Source: Sphingomonas bisphenolicum
GTDB lineage: Bacteria; Pseudomonadota; Alphaproteobacteria; Sphingomonadales; Sphingomonadaceae
Reading direction: 5' to 3'
Length of the DNA: 64,000 bases
NCBI RefSeq assembly: GCF_024349785.1
Contig: NZ_AP018818.1
Span: forward strand, 372,001 to 436,000
Numbering within the stretch: position 1 is the first letter of the stretch; every line of letters starts with the position of its first letter. Positions 50,504 to 59,800 of the stretch are shown here, in pieces. The notes under the pieces are model-generated. The model saw nothing but the letters and a program-made list of their open reading frames with translations, made no database searches and was not told the origin of the DNA. A program made the position numbers and the translations under genes.

Positions 50504-51728
50504 GGACGATCGCTCCGCCCACCGGCTGCTCGCCGCGCCGGAAGGGCGCGACCAGCGCGGCCCCCGCCCCCGCCAATGCGCCCAGCGACAGCAGGACAAA
50601 GGCCCCGGCGAGACTTCCCGCCTGTTTCGACAGCAATGTCACGATGACGGGGCTGAGAAACTGACCGAAGGCGAAGGCGCTCTGCCACAGGCCCGCGCCC
50701 CGCCCCCGTATCTCGAAAGACAGCAGACTCATCGCCCAGACCAGCAGCGTCGGCAGCAGCAGGCCGGCACCGAGCTGGTTGAGGAAGCAGCCGATCAGGA
50801 AGCCGGCAGGCGCATGGGCCAGCCCCATGACGCAAAAGCCCGCGGCCAGCAGCGCAAATTCGAGCAGCAACAGCCGCCCGATCGGCCAGCGCCCGATGCG
50901 CGAATAGAGGAAGGTGCCTAACGGCACGCCAATGCTGGCGACCGACGTGAGGAAGCCGATGCGCGCCGGATCGCTGAGGCCCAGCGCGTGCAGCCCCGAC
51001 GACGCCTGGATCTGCACCGTGTAGAAGAAGACCGAGCCGTAGACGGTGATGGCGAGAATCATCGCCATCCGCCGCCAGGGGAAGCCGGCCCAGCCGTTGC
51101 CATCGCCCACCACCGTCGCCCGCGCAGCCGCATCGCCACGCGGTTCCCAGGTGAAGCGCAGCACCAACGCGAACATGACAAGCGCGGAAGCATAGGCCCA
51201 GAAGGGGGTGCGCCAGCCAAAAGCGCCCAATTGCCCGCCCAGATTGAAGAAGAGCAGCGCCGAGAGCGACGCGAAGGCAGTCTGCGCCGCCAGCCATTTG
51301 TCGCGCGCAGCGCCCCTGTAATAATCGCCGATCATCGTGGTCGACAGCACCATGATCGCGGCTTCGGCGAGGCCCACGCCAACGCGCGACAGCAGGATGG
51401 CGGGCAGGCTCTTCAGGAAGATCGGCGCAATCCCCACCAGCGCATAGAGCAGGAAGGCGAGCAGCAGCAGGCGGCGGCGGCCGAAGCGATCGCCGAGCAT
51501 CCCCGCCAGCGGCGAGAAGAAGGCGACGCACAGCGCCGGGATCGTCAGGATCATCGGCACCCAATATTCATGGGCCGGCACCGTGCTGAAATCGGCCAGC
51601 AGTTGCGGCAGGATCGGCGCCAGCAGGACGATCGCCATGGTCGACAGGGTGATCGGCAGCAACAGCGAAAAGCCGGTCAGAAAGCCCGGCGCGGGATCGC
51701 CGTCCGTGGCGGCGCTATGGTCTGTCAT
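50496..51728 (-). CDS. MFS transporter
   Basis: A 410-residue inner-membrane carrier with twelve hydrophobic segments. SPLAGMLGDRFGRRRLLLL is the MFS loop, and SRVGVGLAEAAIMVLSTTMIGDYY lies in segments 4-5. The pattern suits a drug/proton or aromatic-acid carrier, not a defined family. The SDR gene overlaps its end by eight bases, so both form one unit. The 125 bases upstream of it (51729-51853) hold only its promoter. Confidence 0.87.
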   Translation of the reverse strand: MTDHSAATDGDPAPGFLTGFSLLLPITLSTMAIVLLAPILPQLLADFSTVPAHEYWVPMILTIPALCVAFFSPLAGMLGDRFGRRRLLLLAFLLYALVGIAPIFLKSLPAILLSRVGVGLAEAAIMVLSTTMIGDYYRGAARDKWLAAQTAFASLSALLFFNLGGQLGAFGWRTPFWAYASALVMFALVLRFTWEPRGDAAARATVVGDGNGWAGFPWRRMAMILAITVYGSVFFYTVQIQASSGLHALGLSDPARIGFLTSVASIGVPLGTFLYSRIGRWPIGRLLLLEFALLAAGFCVMGLAHAPAGFLIGCFLNQLGAGLLLPTLLVWAMSLLSFEIRGRGAGLWQSAFAFGQFLSPVIVTLLSKQAGSLAGAFVLLSLGALAGAGAALVAPFRRGEQPVGGAIVHG

Positions 51729-51853
51729 GCGGCTTGCTCGTCAGCCATATTGCCGGCCCTCTCCTTGTTATGCAGGCAGGTTAAGGCCGAGCGCCGGGAC
51801 GGGGTCAAACCGAAAGCATCGAACCGACCTATTGACCGCAGCGCAGGCGCGGT

Positions 51854-52261
51854 TCAGCCATCGGGTTCCTCGACAAATTCGATGAGATTGCCCGCGCAAT
51901 CCCGCAGGAAGCAGCCCTTCCCGAACGCCTCGCGCACGACGAAGGCGATGTCGGCCTGCTTGGCCGCCATCTCGATCAGGAAATCCTCCAGGTCCGCGAC
52001 GCGAAAGGCGACATGCTTGTTGCCATGGGTCTTGAGGTCGGACGGCGGGTGCCGCCGATCGTCCGGCAGGGGCGCCGCGCCCTCCACCTCAAACAGTTCG
52101 AAGCGCAGCGGCCCCTTGCGCAGCATCGCCGCCTGCGCCCGCGCCGCCGCAATGGGGAAGCGTTTTTCGACCGTGAAGCCCAGCACGCGGCCATACCAGT
52201 CGATCGCTTCGTCCAGGCTGGGCACGCTGACGCCGCCATGGTGGAAGGTGAAGTCAGCCAT
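51854..52261 (-). CDS. VOC-family protein (glyoxalase-like)
   Basis: A 135-residue protein with a single VOC unit: HHGGVSVPSLDEAIDWYGRVLGF at the N-terminus, NKHVAFRVADLEDFL in the middle and CFLRDCAGNLIEFVEEP at the end. His8 or His9, His of KHVAF and Glu of IEFVE fit a metal site. It overlaps the Rieske gene by eight bases and may isomerise or cleave the product of that oxygenase. Confidence 0.88.
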   Translation of the reverse strand: MADFTFHHGGVSVPSLDEAIDWYGRVLGFTVEKRFPIAAARAQAAMLRKGPLRFELFEVEGAAPLPDDRRHPPSDLKTHGNKHVAFRVADLEDFLIEMAAKQADIAFVVREAFGKGCFLRDCAGNLIEFVEEPDG

Positions 52262-53279
52262 CCACCTTCTCCCGCGCGATCATCGCCTCCACCAGCCGCC
52301 GCGCCCGCGTGCCGCCCTGGTCGATGCCCAGCGACAGCGGCTTTTCCGCCCAGAAGTCGCAACCGGCCATATTGGCATAGGCGGCCTCGATCATCGGCTT
52401 GTCCTCCTGATCGAAGGCTTCGCCGAACAGGCGGAGCAGCGCGGCGTCGGTTTCGGGCGAATCCAGCGCATCATAGCGGGTAGAGGACCAGAAATAATGG
52501 CTCTGATGATCGTTGGCGGGGGTCAGGATATGCGCCTGAGGTACTTCGAACCCGGTGTCGCGTGGGCCGCCATGCGGGCAGACGCCGACCATCAGCCGCA
52601 TCGAGGCGGGGGCGTTCCAGCGCATCTCCAGCCAATGGTCGACCACCGCATCGTCAGGCACATGGCCGCGCGCGACCGACGGCGGCGCGATGCCGGGCAT
52701 CCACCAGTCGCTGTGCAGCGTATCGCCCTGCATATGCGCCTTGTGCCGCCCGGCGAAGATCACCCCCTGCCCGGCGAACGTCCCCTTATGGACGAATTCG
52801 ATATGACTGAGGTCGAGGAGATTGTCGGTGCCATATTCATATTGCGCCTGCATCAGCGTGTAGCCGCGCACAGTGCGGCTGGCGCGCGTGTCGGGGATGA
52901 AGCCGAAGTCCGGGATCAGCGTTTCGTCCGCATCCTGCCGATCACCGCCCCAGAGCCAGAGGATGCCGTCGCGCTCGACCAGATGAAAGGCGGGGACGGA
53001 CGCGCCGGCGGGAATCCGGTCGGCGAAGGGATTATGTACGCAGCGTCCGTCGGGCGCGAAGGCCAGGCCGTGATAGCCGCAGACCACCCTGTCGCCATCG
53101 CGCGTCCCCAGCGAGAGCGGCGCGAAACGGTGTGGGCAGCGGTCGCGCAGCGCCGCCACGCCGTCTGCGGTGCGAAACACGAACAGGCGTTCGCCGCGGA
53201 TCTCGCGCGAGAAACCGCCCTCCCCCAGTTCGTCCGCCCAACCCGCCATATACCAGCAGCGTTGCGGATAATCCGCCAT
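52254..53279 (-). CDS. Rieske oxygenase alpha subunit (VanA-like)
   Basis: A 341-residue ring-hydroxylating or O-demethylating oxygenase. Cys48, His50, Cys67 and His70 (CPHR, CGYH) bind the Rieske cluster. Asn153, Asp156, His159 and His164 in DNLLDLSHIEFVH belong to the catalytic iron site. Length and the single-component look match vanillate O-demethylase and related mono-oxygenases rather than two-subunit dioxygenases. GGAGGAGAGG lies before the ATG at 53279. The reductase it needs is not in the window. It sits in the operon alpha/beta hydrolase, Rieske, VOC. If it demethylates, it would release formaldehyde, which the one-carbon operon at 11122 could help to use. Confidence 0.92.
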   Translation of the reverse strand: MADYPQRCWYMAGWADELGEGGFSREIRGERLFVFRTADGVAALRDRCPHRFAPLSLGTRDGDRVVCGYHGLAFAPDGRCVHNPFADRIPAGASVPAFHLVERDGILWLWGGDRQDADETLIPDFGFIPDTRASRTVRGYTLMQAQYEYGTDNLLDLSHIEFVHKGTFAGQGVIFAGRHKAHMQGDTLHSDWWMPGIAPPSVARGHVPDDAVVDHWLEMRWNAPASMRLMVGVCPHGGPRDTGFEVPQAHILTPANDHQSHYFWSSTRYDALDSPETDAALLRLFGEAFDQEDKPMIEAAYANMAGCDFWAEKPLSLGIDQGGTRARRLVEAMIAREKVDG

Positions 53280-53302
53280 CCTCTCCTCCTCTGTCCTTGT
53301 CT

Positions 53303-54469
53303 TTATCCCGGCATGGCGGCGAACGTCTCCGCACACCAGTCGGCGATATAGTCGCGCATGCCGGTGCCATTGTCAGCGCCGCAATGTTCGACCTCGAAAT
53401 CCGCCTTGGTGAACATACGCAGCGTCCGTTTGGGGCTGTTGATCGCCTGATCGTAGCTCAGTTGCGCGTTGAAGGCGGGGATCTGCCGGTCATTCTCGCC
53501 ATGGGTGACCAGGAACGGCACCCGTATCTTATCGACCTGTCCGTCGAGCGTGATCTGGTCGGCATAAGCCAGGAAGGCTTCGCGCCCGCCATTGTCGGCG
53601 TCGAAGCCGAACACCCACATCACATGGTCCCAATAATGGGGCACGGGATTTTCGCCTTCATTGGCCAGCCGCTCGCGCTGGCGCCGGCCCCAGACATGGT
53701 TCGCGCCCATCACCGCACACAGCGCATAGCGCGGGTCGTTGGCGGCGATGCGCGGGGCGTGATAGCCGCCGAAGGACAGGCCGAATATGCCGATCTTCGA
53801 CGCGATCACATCCGGCCGGGTCAGCAGATAGTCGAAGGCGGGCGATCCCCAGCGTTCCGCATCATGGACGGCGGTCAGGCCGCGCTTGCGCAGCGCCTCC
53901 CCGGTACCCGGCTGGTCGATGAACAGCGTGTTGATCCCGCGTTCCAGATTGGCGGCGCCATGGCCCGCCATATTGACCTGCTCCTTCATCGAATCCAGGC
54001 CATTGACCGACACCAGCGCCGGGCGCGGCGTGCCCGACCCGTCATGGACGAAGAGGGCGGGAAAGGCGCTGCCTTCATAGGGGATTTCGACGAAATCGAC
54101 ATGCAGGCCGCGCAGCGCCGCGCCCTTGGCATATAGCGCCAGCCCGCGGTCATAGGCGGCCCAGCGCGGCGCATAGTCGCGGCTCTGCATCCGTTCGGCC
54201 GCCAGATAATAGCCCGATGCGCGCAGATATTTGCTGCCGGCGGACAGGGCATAGCCCGCGGCCTCGTCCGCCGCCGCATTGGCTGCGACCTGATCCGCCA
54301 CGCGCAGCCAGCTATCGAACATCCGGGCGCTACCCGCGTCCGCGCCGCCTTTGGCCGCATCCATGATCGGTCGGTTCGCCTCGTCAATCTCGCCATGATT
54401 GCCGCCGCACACCAGCGCCAGGTTGGTCGCGAGATTCCAGACATAATTGCCGGGGAAGGGTTCGAACAT
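53303..54469 (-). CDS. Alpha/beta hydrolase, 2,6-dihydropseudooxynicotine-hydrolase-like
   Basis: A 388-residue cytosolic hydrolase. An N-terminal helical cap of about 140 residues (WAAYDRGLALYAKGAALRG) precedes a hydrolase core with VNGLDSMKEQ, the nucleophile elbow GLSFGG, Asp in HGENDRQIP and His in VEHCGAD. This layout is that of C-C bond and amide hydrolases of the DHPON/FrsA-like group. It could cleave a diketo side chain or ring-opened intermediate. It heads the minus operon with the Rieske and VOC genes and is divergent from the FAH operon (198 bases). Confidence 0.86.
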   Translation of the reverse strand: MFEPFPGNYVWNLATNLALVCGGNHGEIDEANRPIMDAAKGGADAGSARMFDSWLRVADQVAANAAADEAAGYALSAGSKYLRASGYYLAAERMQSRDYAPRWAAYDRGLALYAKGAALRGLHVDFVEIPYEGSAFPALFVHDGSGTPRPALVSVNGLDSMKEQVNMAGHGAANLERGINTLFIDQPGTGEALRKRGLTAVHDAERWGSPAFDYLLTRPDVIASKIGIFGLSFGGYHAPRIAANDPRYALCAVMGANHVWGRRQRERLANEGENPVPHYWDHVMWVFGFDADNGGREAFLAYADQITLDGQVDKIRVPFLVTHGENDRQIPAFNAQLSYDQAINSPKRTLRMFTKADFEVEHCGADNGTGMRDYIADWCAETFAAMPG

Positions 54470-54667
54470 GCCTGCGTCCTCATCGTTGATCCGCGTCTTG
54501 ATCCGCCGCGCCAGCCGGGCGGGCGCGCATCCTCATTCCGCCAAAGACCGCCCGACCCGGTCCAGATCAAATCGAAATTATGGAAGCCGGCTATCGATAG
54601 ATTGGCTTTGACGGACAGGGCGTGCGGCCGCATCGCCTGAACCCAAGAGATATGAGAGGGAGAGACT
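54470..54667. promoter_or_regulatory. Divergent promoter region: hydrolase operon / FAH operon
   Basis: The palindrome CTATCGATAG (54591-54600) lies near the middle. GGGAGAGAC ends seven bases before the FAH ATG. No gene is seen. The palindrome shares CTATC/GATAG with the nod-box-like site at 48512-48532 but without its nine-base spacer. Confidence 0.4.
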
Positions 54668-55621
54668 ATGCGACTGGCGACGCGCAAGGATGGCAGCAGG
54701 GACGGGCAGTTGGTGATCCTGTCGCCCGATGGCGGCCATTGCGCGCCCGCGCCGGTCCGCACCTTGCAGGAGGCGATCGAGCATTGGGACGTCTTCGCCG
54801 CGGAGGCGCTGGCGATCGACGCCTTTCCCGATGCGTTGAAGCCCGACGCACTGGCCGCGCCCCTGCCCCGCGCCTGGCAATGGCTGGACGGGTCGGCATT
54901 CGAAAGCCATGGCGCGCTGATGGACAAGGTGCTGGGGATCACCCCGGAAAAGACCGGCCGGCCGCTGATGTATCAGGGTCTTTCGGATCGCTTTTACGGC
55001 CCCACCGATGACATCCCCATGCCCGACGAAGCGCTGGGCATCGATTTCGAGGGCGAATATGGCGTCATCGTCGACAATGTGCCGATGGGCATCGATGCGG
55101 ACGCCGCGATGGCGCATATCCGCCTGGTCGTGCAGATCAACGACTGGTCGCTGCGCGCGCTGGCGGGGCCGGAGATGAAGACCGGCTTCGGCTGGGTCCA
55201 GGCCAAGCCCGCCTGTTCGATGGCGCCCTTCGCCGTGACGCCGGGCGAACTGGGCGACCAATGGCGCGACGGGCGCGTATGCATGGATTTGCTGGTGGAC
55301 TGGAACGGCGTGCGCTTCGGCGCCGCCAATGGCGCACCGATGGGCTTTGGCTTCCACGAACTGGTCGCCCATGCCGCCCGCACCCGCCATCTGCCCGCCG
55401 GCACGGTGATCGGGTCCGGCACCGTGTCCAATCCCGATTTTCGCGAAGTCGGCTCGTCCTGTATCGCCGAACGGCGCGGGATCGAGATCGTGGACGAGGG
55501 CGCGCCGCGCACCGCTTTCATGTGCTTCGGCGACCGCGTCCGCATGGAGGCGCGCACCGAGGACGGGCGCACGCCCTTCGGCGCGATCGACCAGCGCGTC
55601 ATCGCCTATCAAGGAGCCTGA
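54668..55621 (+). CDS. Fumarylacetoacetate hydrolase (FAH) family protein
   Basis: A 317-residue protein of the FAH fold. DFEGEYGVIVD carries the Glu-x-Glu metal ligands, VVQINDWSLRAL and FGWVQAKPACSMAPF are conserved family blocks, and GTVIGSGTVSN follows. Members hydrolyse acylpyruvates or hydrate/decarboxylate ring-cleavage products. It heads a tight plus operon with cupin and SDR genes and probably acts after a ring-cleavage step. Confidence 0.9.
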   Translation: MRLATRKDGSRDGQLVILSPDGGHCAPAPVRTLQEAIEHWDVFAAEALAIDAFPDALKPDALAAPLPRAWQWLDGSAFESHGALMDKVLGITPEKTGRPLMYQGLSDRFYGPTDDIPMPDEALGIDFEGEYGVIVDNVPMGIDADAAMAHIRLVVQINDWSLRALAGPEMKTGFGWVQAKPACSMAPFAVTPGELGDQWRDGRVCMDLLVDWNGVRFGAANGAPMGFGFHELVAHAARTRHLPAGTVIGSGTVSNPDFREVGSSCIAERRGIEIVDEGAPRTAFMCFGDRVRMEARTEDGRTPFGAIDQRVIAYQGA

Positions 55622-55623
55622 CC

Positions 55624-56151
55624 ATGACTGACCTGAGCGATTCCGGCCTGCCGTCCGTGCAGCGCGTCGTCACCGGCCATGACGCCGATGGCCGCGCCAT
55701 CTTCAAGTCGGAAGATGTGACCCCGACGAAGATGATCCCGTCGGGCGACGCGTCCTTCCTGTTGATCTGGACCACCGAGACCGTCCCGGCCGACAATAAT
55801 GACGAGACGGACGGGCGCGCGCGCGACGCGGGGCTGACGCTCAACAAGGGATCGGTGATCCGGATCGTGGACATGCTGCCGGGCAAGCAATCGCCGATGC
55901 ATCGCACCAACAGCATCGACTATGGCATCGTCATGGCGGGCGAAGTCGAGCTGGAGCTGGACGACGGCCGAGTGACCACGGTGCGGGAAGGCGGCATCAT
56001 CATCCAGCGCGGCACCAACCATCTCTGGCGCAACGTCACCGACAAGCCTTGCCGCATCGCCTTCATCCTGATCGAGGCGCCGGCCTATCTGCATGACGGG
56101 CAGCCGCTGGCGGAGGACAAGCCGGAAAATCAGACGCAAGCGGCCCAATGA
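55624..56151 (+). CDS. Cupin-domain protein
   Basis: A 175-residue protein. The cupin motif is MLPGKQSPMHRTNSIDYGIVMAGEVELELDD followed by IIQRGTNHLWRNV, with His residues suited to a metal. It starts two bases after the FAH stop and overlaps the SDR gene by four bases. It may be a small dioxygenase or isomerase in the same pathway. The longer frame upstream of 55624 is antisense-free shadow of the FAH gene. Confidence 0.87.
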   Translation: MTDLSDSGLPSVQRVVTGHDADGRAIFKSEDVTPTKMIPSGDASFLLIWTTETVPADNNDETDGRARDAGLTLNKGSVIRIVDMLPGKQSPMHRTNSIDYGIVMAGEVELELDDGRVTTVREGGIIIQRGTNHLWRNVTDKPCRIAFILIEAPAYLHDGQPLAEDKPENQTQAAQ

Positions 56152-56903
56152 AACTGTTCGACCTGAGCGGCAAGGTGGCGATCGTCACCGGATCGACGCG
56201 CGGCATCGGACTGGCCATCGCCCGCGCGTTGCAGGACCATGGCGCGCAGGTCACCTTCTCCAGCGAGAATGCGGAGGATTGCGCGCGCGTCGGGCGCGAA
56301 CGCGACATGCTGGCCATCCCCGCCGACGTGGCCGACGACACGCAGCTTGCCGCATTGGTCGACGGCGCTGTCCGGCATCATGGCGGGCTGGACATCCTGG
56401 TCTGCAATGCCGGGCTCACCGGGCGACCCGGTCCGTTCGCCAGCATCGACATGGACGATTACGACCATGTCATGGCGATCAACCTGCGCAGCCAGGTACG
56501 GCTATGCAATCTGGCCCTGCCCCATATCGCCGCGCGCGGCGGCGGAACGGCCATCCTGCTGTCCAGCCTGTCGGGCCGGCGCGGCAATGGCGCGATCAAC
56601 GCCTATGCGCTGGCCAAGGCGGGGGTGGCGCAACTGGCCCGCAACCTGGCGGTGGAATGGGGACCGCGCAACGTGCGGGTGAACGCCATCTCACCCGGCT
56701 TCATTCGCACGGCCTTGTCCGCGCCGCTGATCGCGGACGCCGCCTTCATGCAGCGGCGCATGGCGATGACGCCGCTGCGCCGCCCCGGCGAGGTGGATGA
56801 GGTGGCGGGCGCCGCCCTGTTCCTGGCCGCGCCCGCCGGGGCCTTCGTCACCGGCCAGAATCTGGTGGTGGACGGCGGCACGCTGATTTCCGACGGGAGT
56901 TGA
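56148..56903 (+). CDS. SDR family oxidoreductase
   Basis: A 251-residue classical SDR with complete active site: TGSTRGIGLAIARAL, CNAGLTG, Ser in LLSSLSG and YALAK. It ends VTGQNLVVDGGTLIS. It is coupled to the cupin gene by ATGA and closes the FAH operon, and is convergent with ridA (24 bases between stops). Confidence 0.92.
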   Translation: MKLFDLSGKVAIVTGSTRGIGLAIARALQDHGAQVTFSSENAEDCARVGRERDMLAIPADVADDTQLAALVDGAVRHHGGLDILVCNAGLTGRPGPFASIDMDDYDHVMAINLRSQVRLCNLALPHIAARGGGTAILLSSLSGRRGNGAINAYALAKAGVAQLARNLAVEWGPRNVRVNAISPGFIRTALSAPLIADAAFMQRRMAMTPLRRPGEVDEVAGAALFLAAPAGAFVTGQNLVVDGGTLISDGS

Positions 56904-56927
56904 ACGGCGCGACGCCTTCAGCCATTA

Positions 56928-57272
56928 TCAGGCGCGTGCGGCGGTGATGATGATTTCGACCTTATAGTCTGCGGTCGCGAGCCTGGCTTCGCCGGTGGCG
57001 CGGGCCGGGGCGGCGACGTCGGCGATCCAGCCGTCCCAGACGGCGTTCATTTCGGCGAAGTCGGCCATGTCGGCCAGCCAGATGGTCGCACGCAGGATAT
57101 GCGCCTTGCTGCTGCCGGCGAGGGCCAGCAGGCGGTCGATCTCGTCCAGCGCGAACCGGGTCTGGGCGGTCACGCTGTCGCCTTCGCCGACCTGGCCGGC
57201 CAGATAGACGGTATCGCCATGGATGACCGCTTCGCTCATACGCGGGCCGGTTTCGATGCGGGTGATGGTCAT
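56928..57272 (-). CDS. ridA: RidA-family enamine/imine deaminase
   Basis: A 114-residue RidA protein: VYLAGQVGEGDSVTAQTRFALDEIDRLLALAG, then ARATGEARLA with the conserved Arg that holds the substrate carboxylate. RidA hydrolyses reactive imino acids to keto acids and ammonia. It begins 17 bases after the dadA stop. DadA makes exactly such imino acids, so the order alr, dadA, ridA is a sensible detoxification unit. Confidence 0.9.
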   Translation of the reverse strand: MTITRIETGPRMSEAVIHGDTVYLAGQVGEGDSVTAQTRFALDEIDRLLALAGSSKAHILRATIWLADMADFAEMNAVWDGWIADVAAPARATGEARLATADYKVEIIITAARA

Positions 57273-57289
57273 GCTCTGTCTCCGTGAAT

Positions 57290-58546
57290 TCAGTGCCGAT
57301 AGCGCGAGAGCGCCAGGTCGGCGGTTTCGATGTCCGGCTTGGTCCCGCCGATGATGTCGGCGATCACCCGCCCCGATCCGCAGGCCATGGTCCAGCCCAG
57401 CGTGCCGTGGCCGGTGTTGAGGAACAGATTGTCGATCGTCGTCGCACCCACCACCGGGGTCGAGTCCGGCGTCATCGGCCGCAGCCCGCTCCAGAATGTC
57501 GCCCGCGAAAGGTCGCCAGCGCCGGGGAACAGCGTACCGACACTATGGTCCAGCGTGTCGCGGCGCGCCTGCGGCAGGTCGTTGGTATAGCCCGACAGTT
57601 CGGCCATGCCGCCTACGCGGATGCGGTCGCCCAGCCGGGTGATCGCCACCTTGTAGCTTTCGTCGAGCAGGGTCGACACCGGTGCGGCGTCCGGCTGCAC
57701 GATCGGCACGGTGATCGAATAGCCCTTTACCGGATAGACCGGCAGGCGCAGGCCGAGCGGCGCGACCAGCAAGGGCGAGAAGCTGCCCATCGCGACCAGA
57801 TAGGCGTCGCCGCTGACCATGCCCTGATCGGTGACGACATGGCTGATGCGGCCGGCGTCCGTCGCCAGCGCCTGAATATTGCGGCCCAGCAGGAATTGCA
57901 CGCCGCGCGCCCTGGCCATGTCCGCCAGCGCGTTGGTGAATTTGAAGCAATCGCCGGTTTCGTCATTGGGCAGGCGCAGCCCGCCGACGATCGGCGACCC
58001 GCTGGCCGCCAGCCCCGGTTCGGCGGCGAGGCAGCCGGCGCGGTCCAGCACTTCGAACGGGACGTTGTCGGCGCGCAGCACCTCGATATCCTTGGCGATG
58101 CCGTCGAGCTGCTTTTGTTCCCGGAATAGCTGGAGCGTGCCCCGGCTGCGTTCGTCATAGGCGATGCCGGTTTCCGCGCGCAGCGCGATCAGCCGGTCGC
58201 GGCTATATTCCGCCAGCCGGACCATGCGCCCCTTGTTGATGCGATAATCCCGCGCGTTGCAGTTGCCGAGCATCGCGACAATCCAACGCAGCATCGCCAT
58301 GTCCACATTGGGCCGCAGGATCAGCGGCGCATGGCGCATGAACAGCCAGCGCAGCGCCTTGGCCGGGATGCCGGGCGCCGCCCAGGGCGAGGCGTAGCCG
58401 GGGGAAATCTCGCCCGCATTGGCGAAGCTGGTTTCCTGTGCCACGCCGGTCTGGCGATCGACGACGACCACCTCATGCCCCGCCTGCGCCAGATACCAGG
58501 CGGATGTGACGCCGATCACGCCGCCACCCAATATGACGATCTTCAT
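57290..58546 (-). CDS. dadA: D-amino-acid dehydrogenase small subunit
   Basis: A 418-residue flavoprotein. [29 protein letters not shown] binds [35 protein letters not shown] and [19 protein letters not shown] are DadA markers. It oxidises D-alanine and other D-amino acids at the inner membrane and passes electrons to quinone. Its ATG overlaps the alr stop by four bases. Confidence 0.95.
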   Translation of the reverse strand: MKIVILGGGVIGVTSAWYLAQAGHEVVVVDRQTGVAQETSFANAGEISPGYASPWAAPGIPAKALRWLFMRHAPLILRPNVDMAMLRWIVAMLGNCNARDYRINKGRMVRLAEYSRDRLIALRAETGIAYDERSRGTLQLFREQKQLDGIAKDIEVLRADNVPFEVLDRAGCLAAEPGLAASGSPIVGGLRLPNDETGDCFKFTNALADMARARGVQFLLGRNIQALATDAGRISHVVTDQGMVSGDAYLVAMGSFSPLLVAPLGLRLPVYPVKGYSITVPIVQPDAAPVSTLLDESYKVAITRLGDRIRVGGMAELSGYTNDLPQARRDTLDHSVGTLFPGAGDLSRATFWSGLRPMTPDSTPVVGATTIDNLFLNTGHGTLGWTMACGSGRVIADIIGGTKPDIETADLALSRYRH

Positions 58547-59679
58547 GCCTTGCCGCTCCTCTGGTCGGCGACGGCAGCCGGCGCGGGCAGATAGCTGCGC
58601 GCATAGCGATGGCCGAGCCGGGTCAATATCTCGTAGCTGATCGTATCCGCCTGCGCCGCGACCGCGTCGATCGTCTGGTGCGGGCCGATCAGTTCGACCG
58701 GCGCGCCGGGGTAGAGCAGATAATCGGCGATATCGGTGACGTCGATCGCCATGCTGTCCATCGACACCCGCCCGACGATCGGCGCGCGGAAGCCGCCGAT
58801 ATAGGCGCTGCCGCGACTGCTGAGGTGACGGGGCCAGCCATCGGCATAGCCCACCGAAATGGTCGCGATATGCGACGGACGATCGCAGCGATGGGTCAGG
58901 CCATAGCCGACGCCCGCACCCGCCGGCACGGTCCGCAATTGCACGATATAGGCGTCGAGCGCGATCACGGTCCGCAAAGGATTGGGAGCGGGATCGCCAT
59001 GCGGCGCGCCGCCATAGAGGGCGATGCCGGCGCGGACCAGATCGCCATGCCGCACGCCCGTCGCCATCGCCCCGCCCGAATTGTCGAGCGACCGCGGCAC
59101 GCCGGGAAACTGGCTGGCGATCGCGTCGAACCTGTCCCGCTGCTCCCGATTGAAGGCGTCATCCGGCTGGTCGGCGCAGGCGAGATGGCTCATGACCAGG
59201 CGCAGGTCGATGCCGTCCAGCAGGTGGGGCTGGTCGCGCAGGATCGTCAGTTCGCCCGGCGTGAGGCCCAGGCGCGACATGCCGCTATCGACCTGGACGA
59301 CACCGGGCAGCGCGCGGCCCAGCGTGCGGGCGGCCGCGGCCCAGCCATCGATCTGCGCCAGTGAATTGAGCACCGGCACGGCGCCGAGCGCGGCACAGGC
59401 AGCTTCGGCGCCGGGCGGCAATCCATTGAGGACATAAAGCGGAACATCCGCCGGCAGATGCGGCTTCAACGCCGCCGCCTCGCACAGATGCGCCACGAAG
59501 AAGTGGCGGCACCCCGCCGCCAGCAGGGCATGCGACACCGGAACCGCGCCCAGGCCATAAGCGTCCGCCTTCACCACGCCGGCCACGCTGGCGGGCGCGA
59601 CCTGACTCGCAATCAATGCATAATTGGCCACCAGCGCGCCCAGATCGATGCGCAGGGTCGCCGCCGTCCCACCGTCCAT
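58543..59679 (-). CDS. alr: Alanine racemase (catabolic DadX-type by context)
   Basis: A 378-residue PLP enzyme. Lys37 in [10 protein letters not shown] binds PLP, Tyr in AGVGYG is the second base, and [13 protein letters not shown] is the C-terminal domain motif. ATG 59679 is chosen because AAGGA lies six bases before it. It makes D-alanine from L-alanine, which DadA then oxidises; the operon alr, dadA, ridA would degrade L-alanine. Confidence 0.94.
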   Translation of the reverse strand: MDGGTAATLRIDLGALVANYALIASQVAPASVAGVVKADAYGLGAVPVSHALLAAGCRHFFVAHLCEAAALKPHLPADVPLYVLNGLPPGAEAACAALGAVPVLNSLAQIDGWAAAARTLGRALPGVVQVDSGMSRLGLTPGELTILRDQPHLLDGIDLRLVMSHLACADQPDDAFNREQRDRFDAIASQFPGVPRSLDNSGGAMATGVRHGDLVRAGIALYGGAPHGDPAPNPLRTVIALDAYIVQLRTVPAGAGVGYGLTHRCDRPSHIATISVGYADGWPRHLSSRGSAYIGGFRAPIVGRVSMDSMAIDVTDIADYLLYPGAPVELIGPHQTIDAVAAQADTISYEILTRLGHRYARSYLPAPAAVADQRSGKA

Positions 59680-59718
59680 GCCATATCCTTTCGACGAGAC
59701 CATAGTAGATCACGTTTC

Positions 59719-59800
59719 TTCGAATATCCATTTTATATGCAGGACATTATTCGAACATTTTGGCATGAAGTAACGAATATTCCGTTGGATTCGAACGAAT
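59719..59800. promoter_or_regulatory. Repeated CGAA sites between alr and the Lrp/AsnC gene
   Basis: Four related words recur in this AT-rich divergent region: TTCGAATATCC (59719-59729), ATTCGAACAT (59749-59758), AACGAATATTCCGTT (59772-59786, nearly palindromic) and ATTCGAACGAAT (59789-59800). Multiple phased sites are usual for Lrp-type octamers. The last word overlaps the start codon of the regulator, consistent with autoregulation. Confidence 0.55.

Noticed and set aside
50988..53351. A 787-codon plus frame opposite MFS, VOC and Rieske genes
   Set aside because: The minus-strand genes have complete motifs; the plus product does not resemble any protein.
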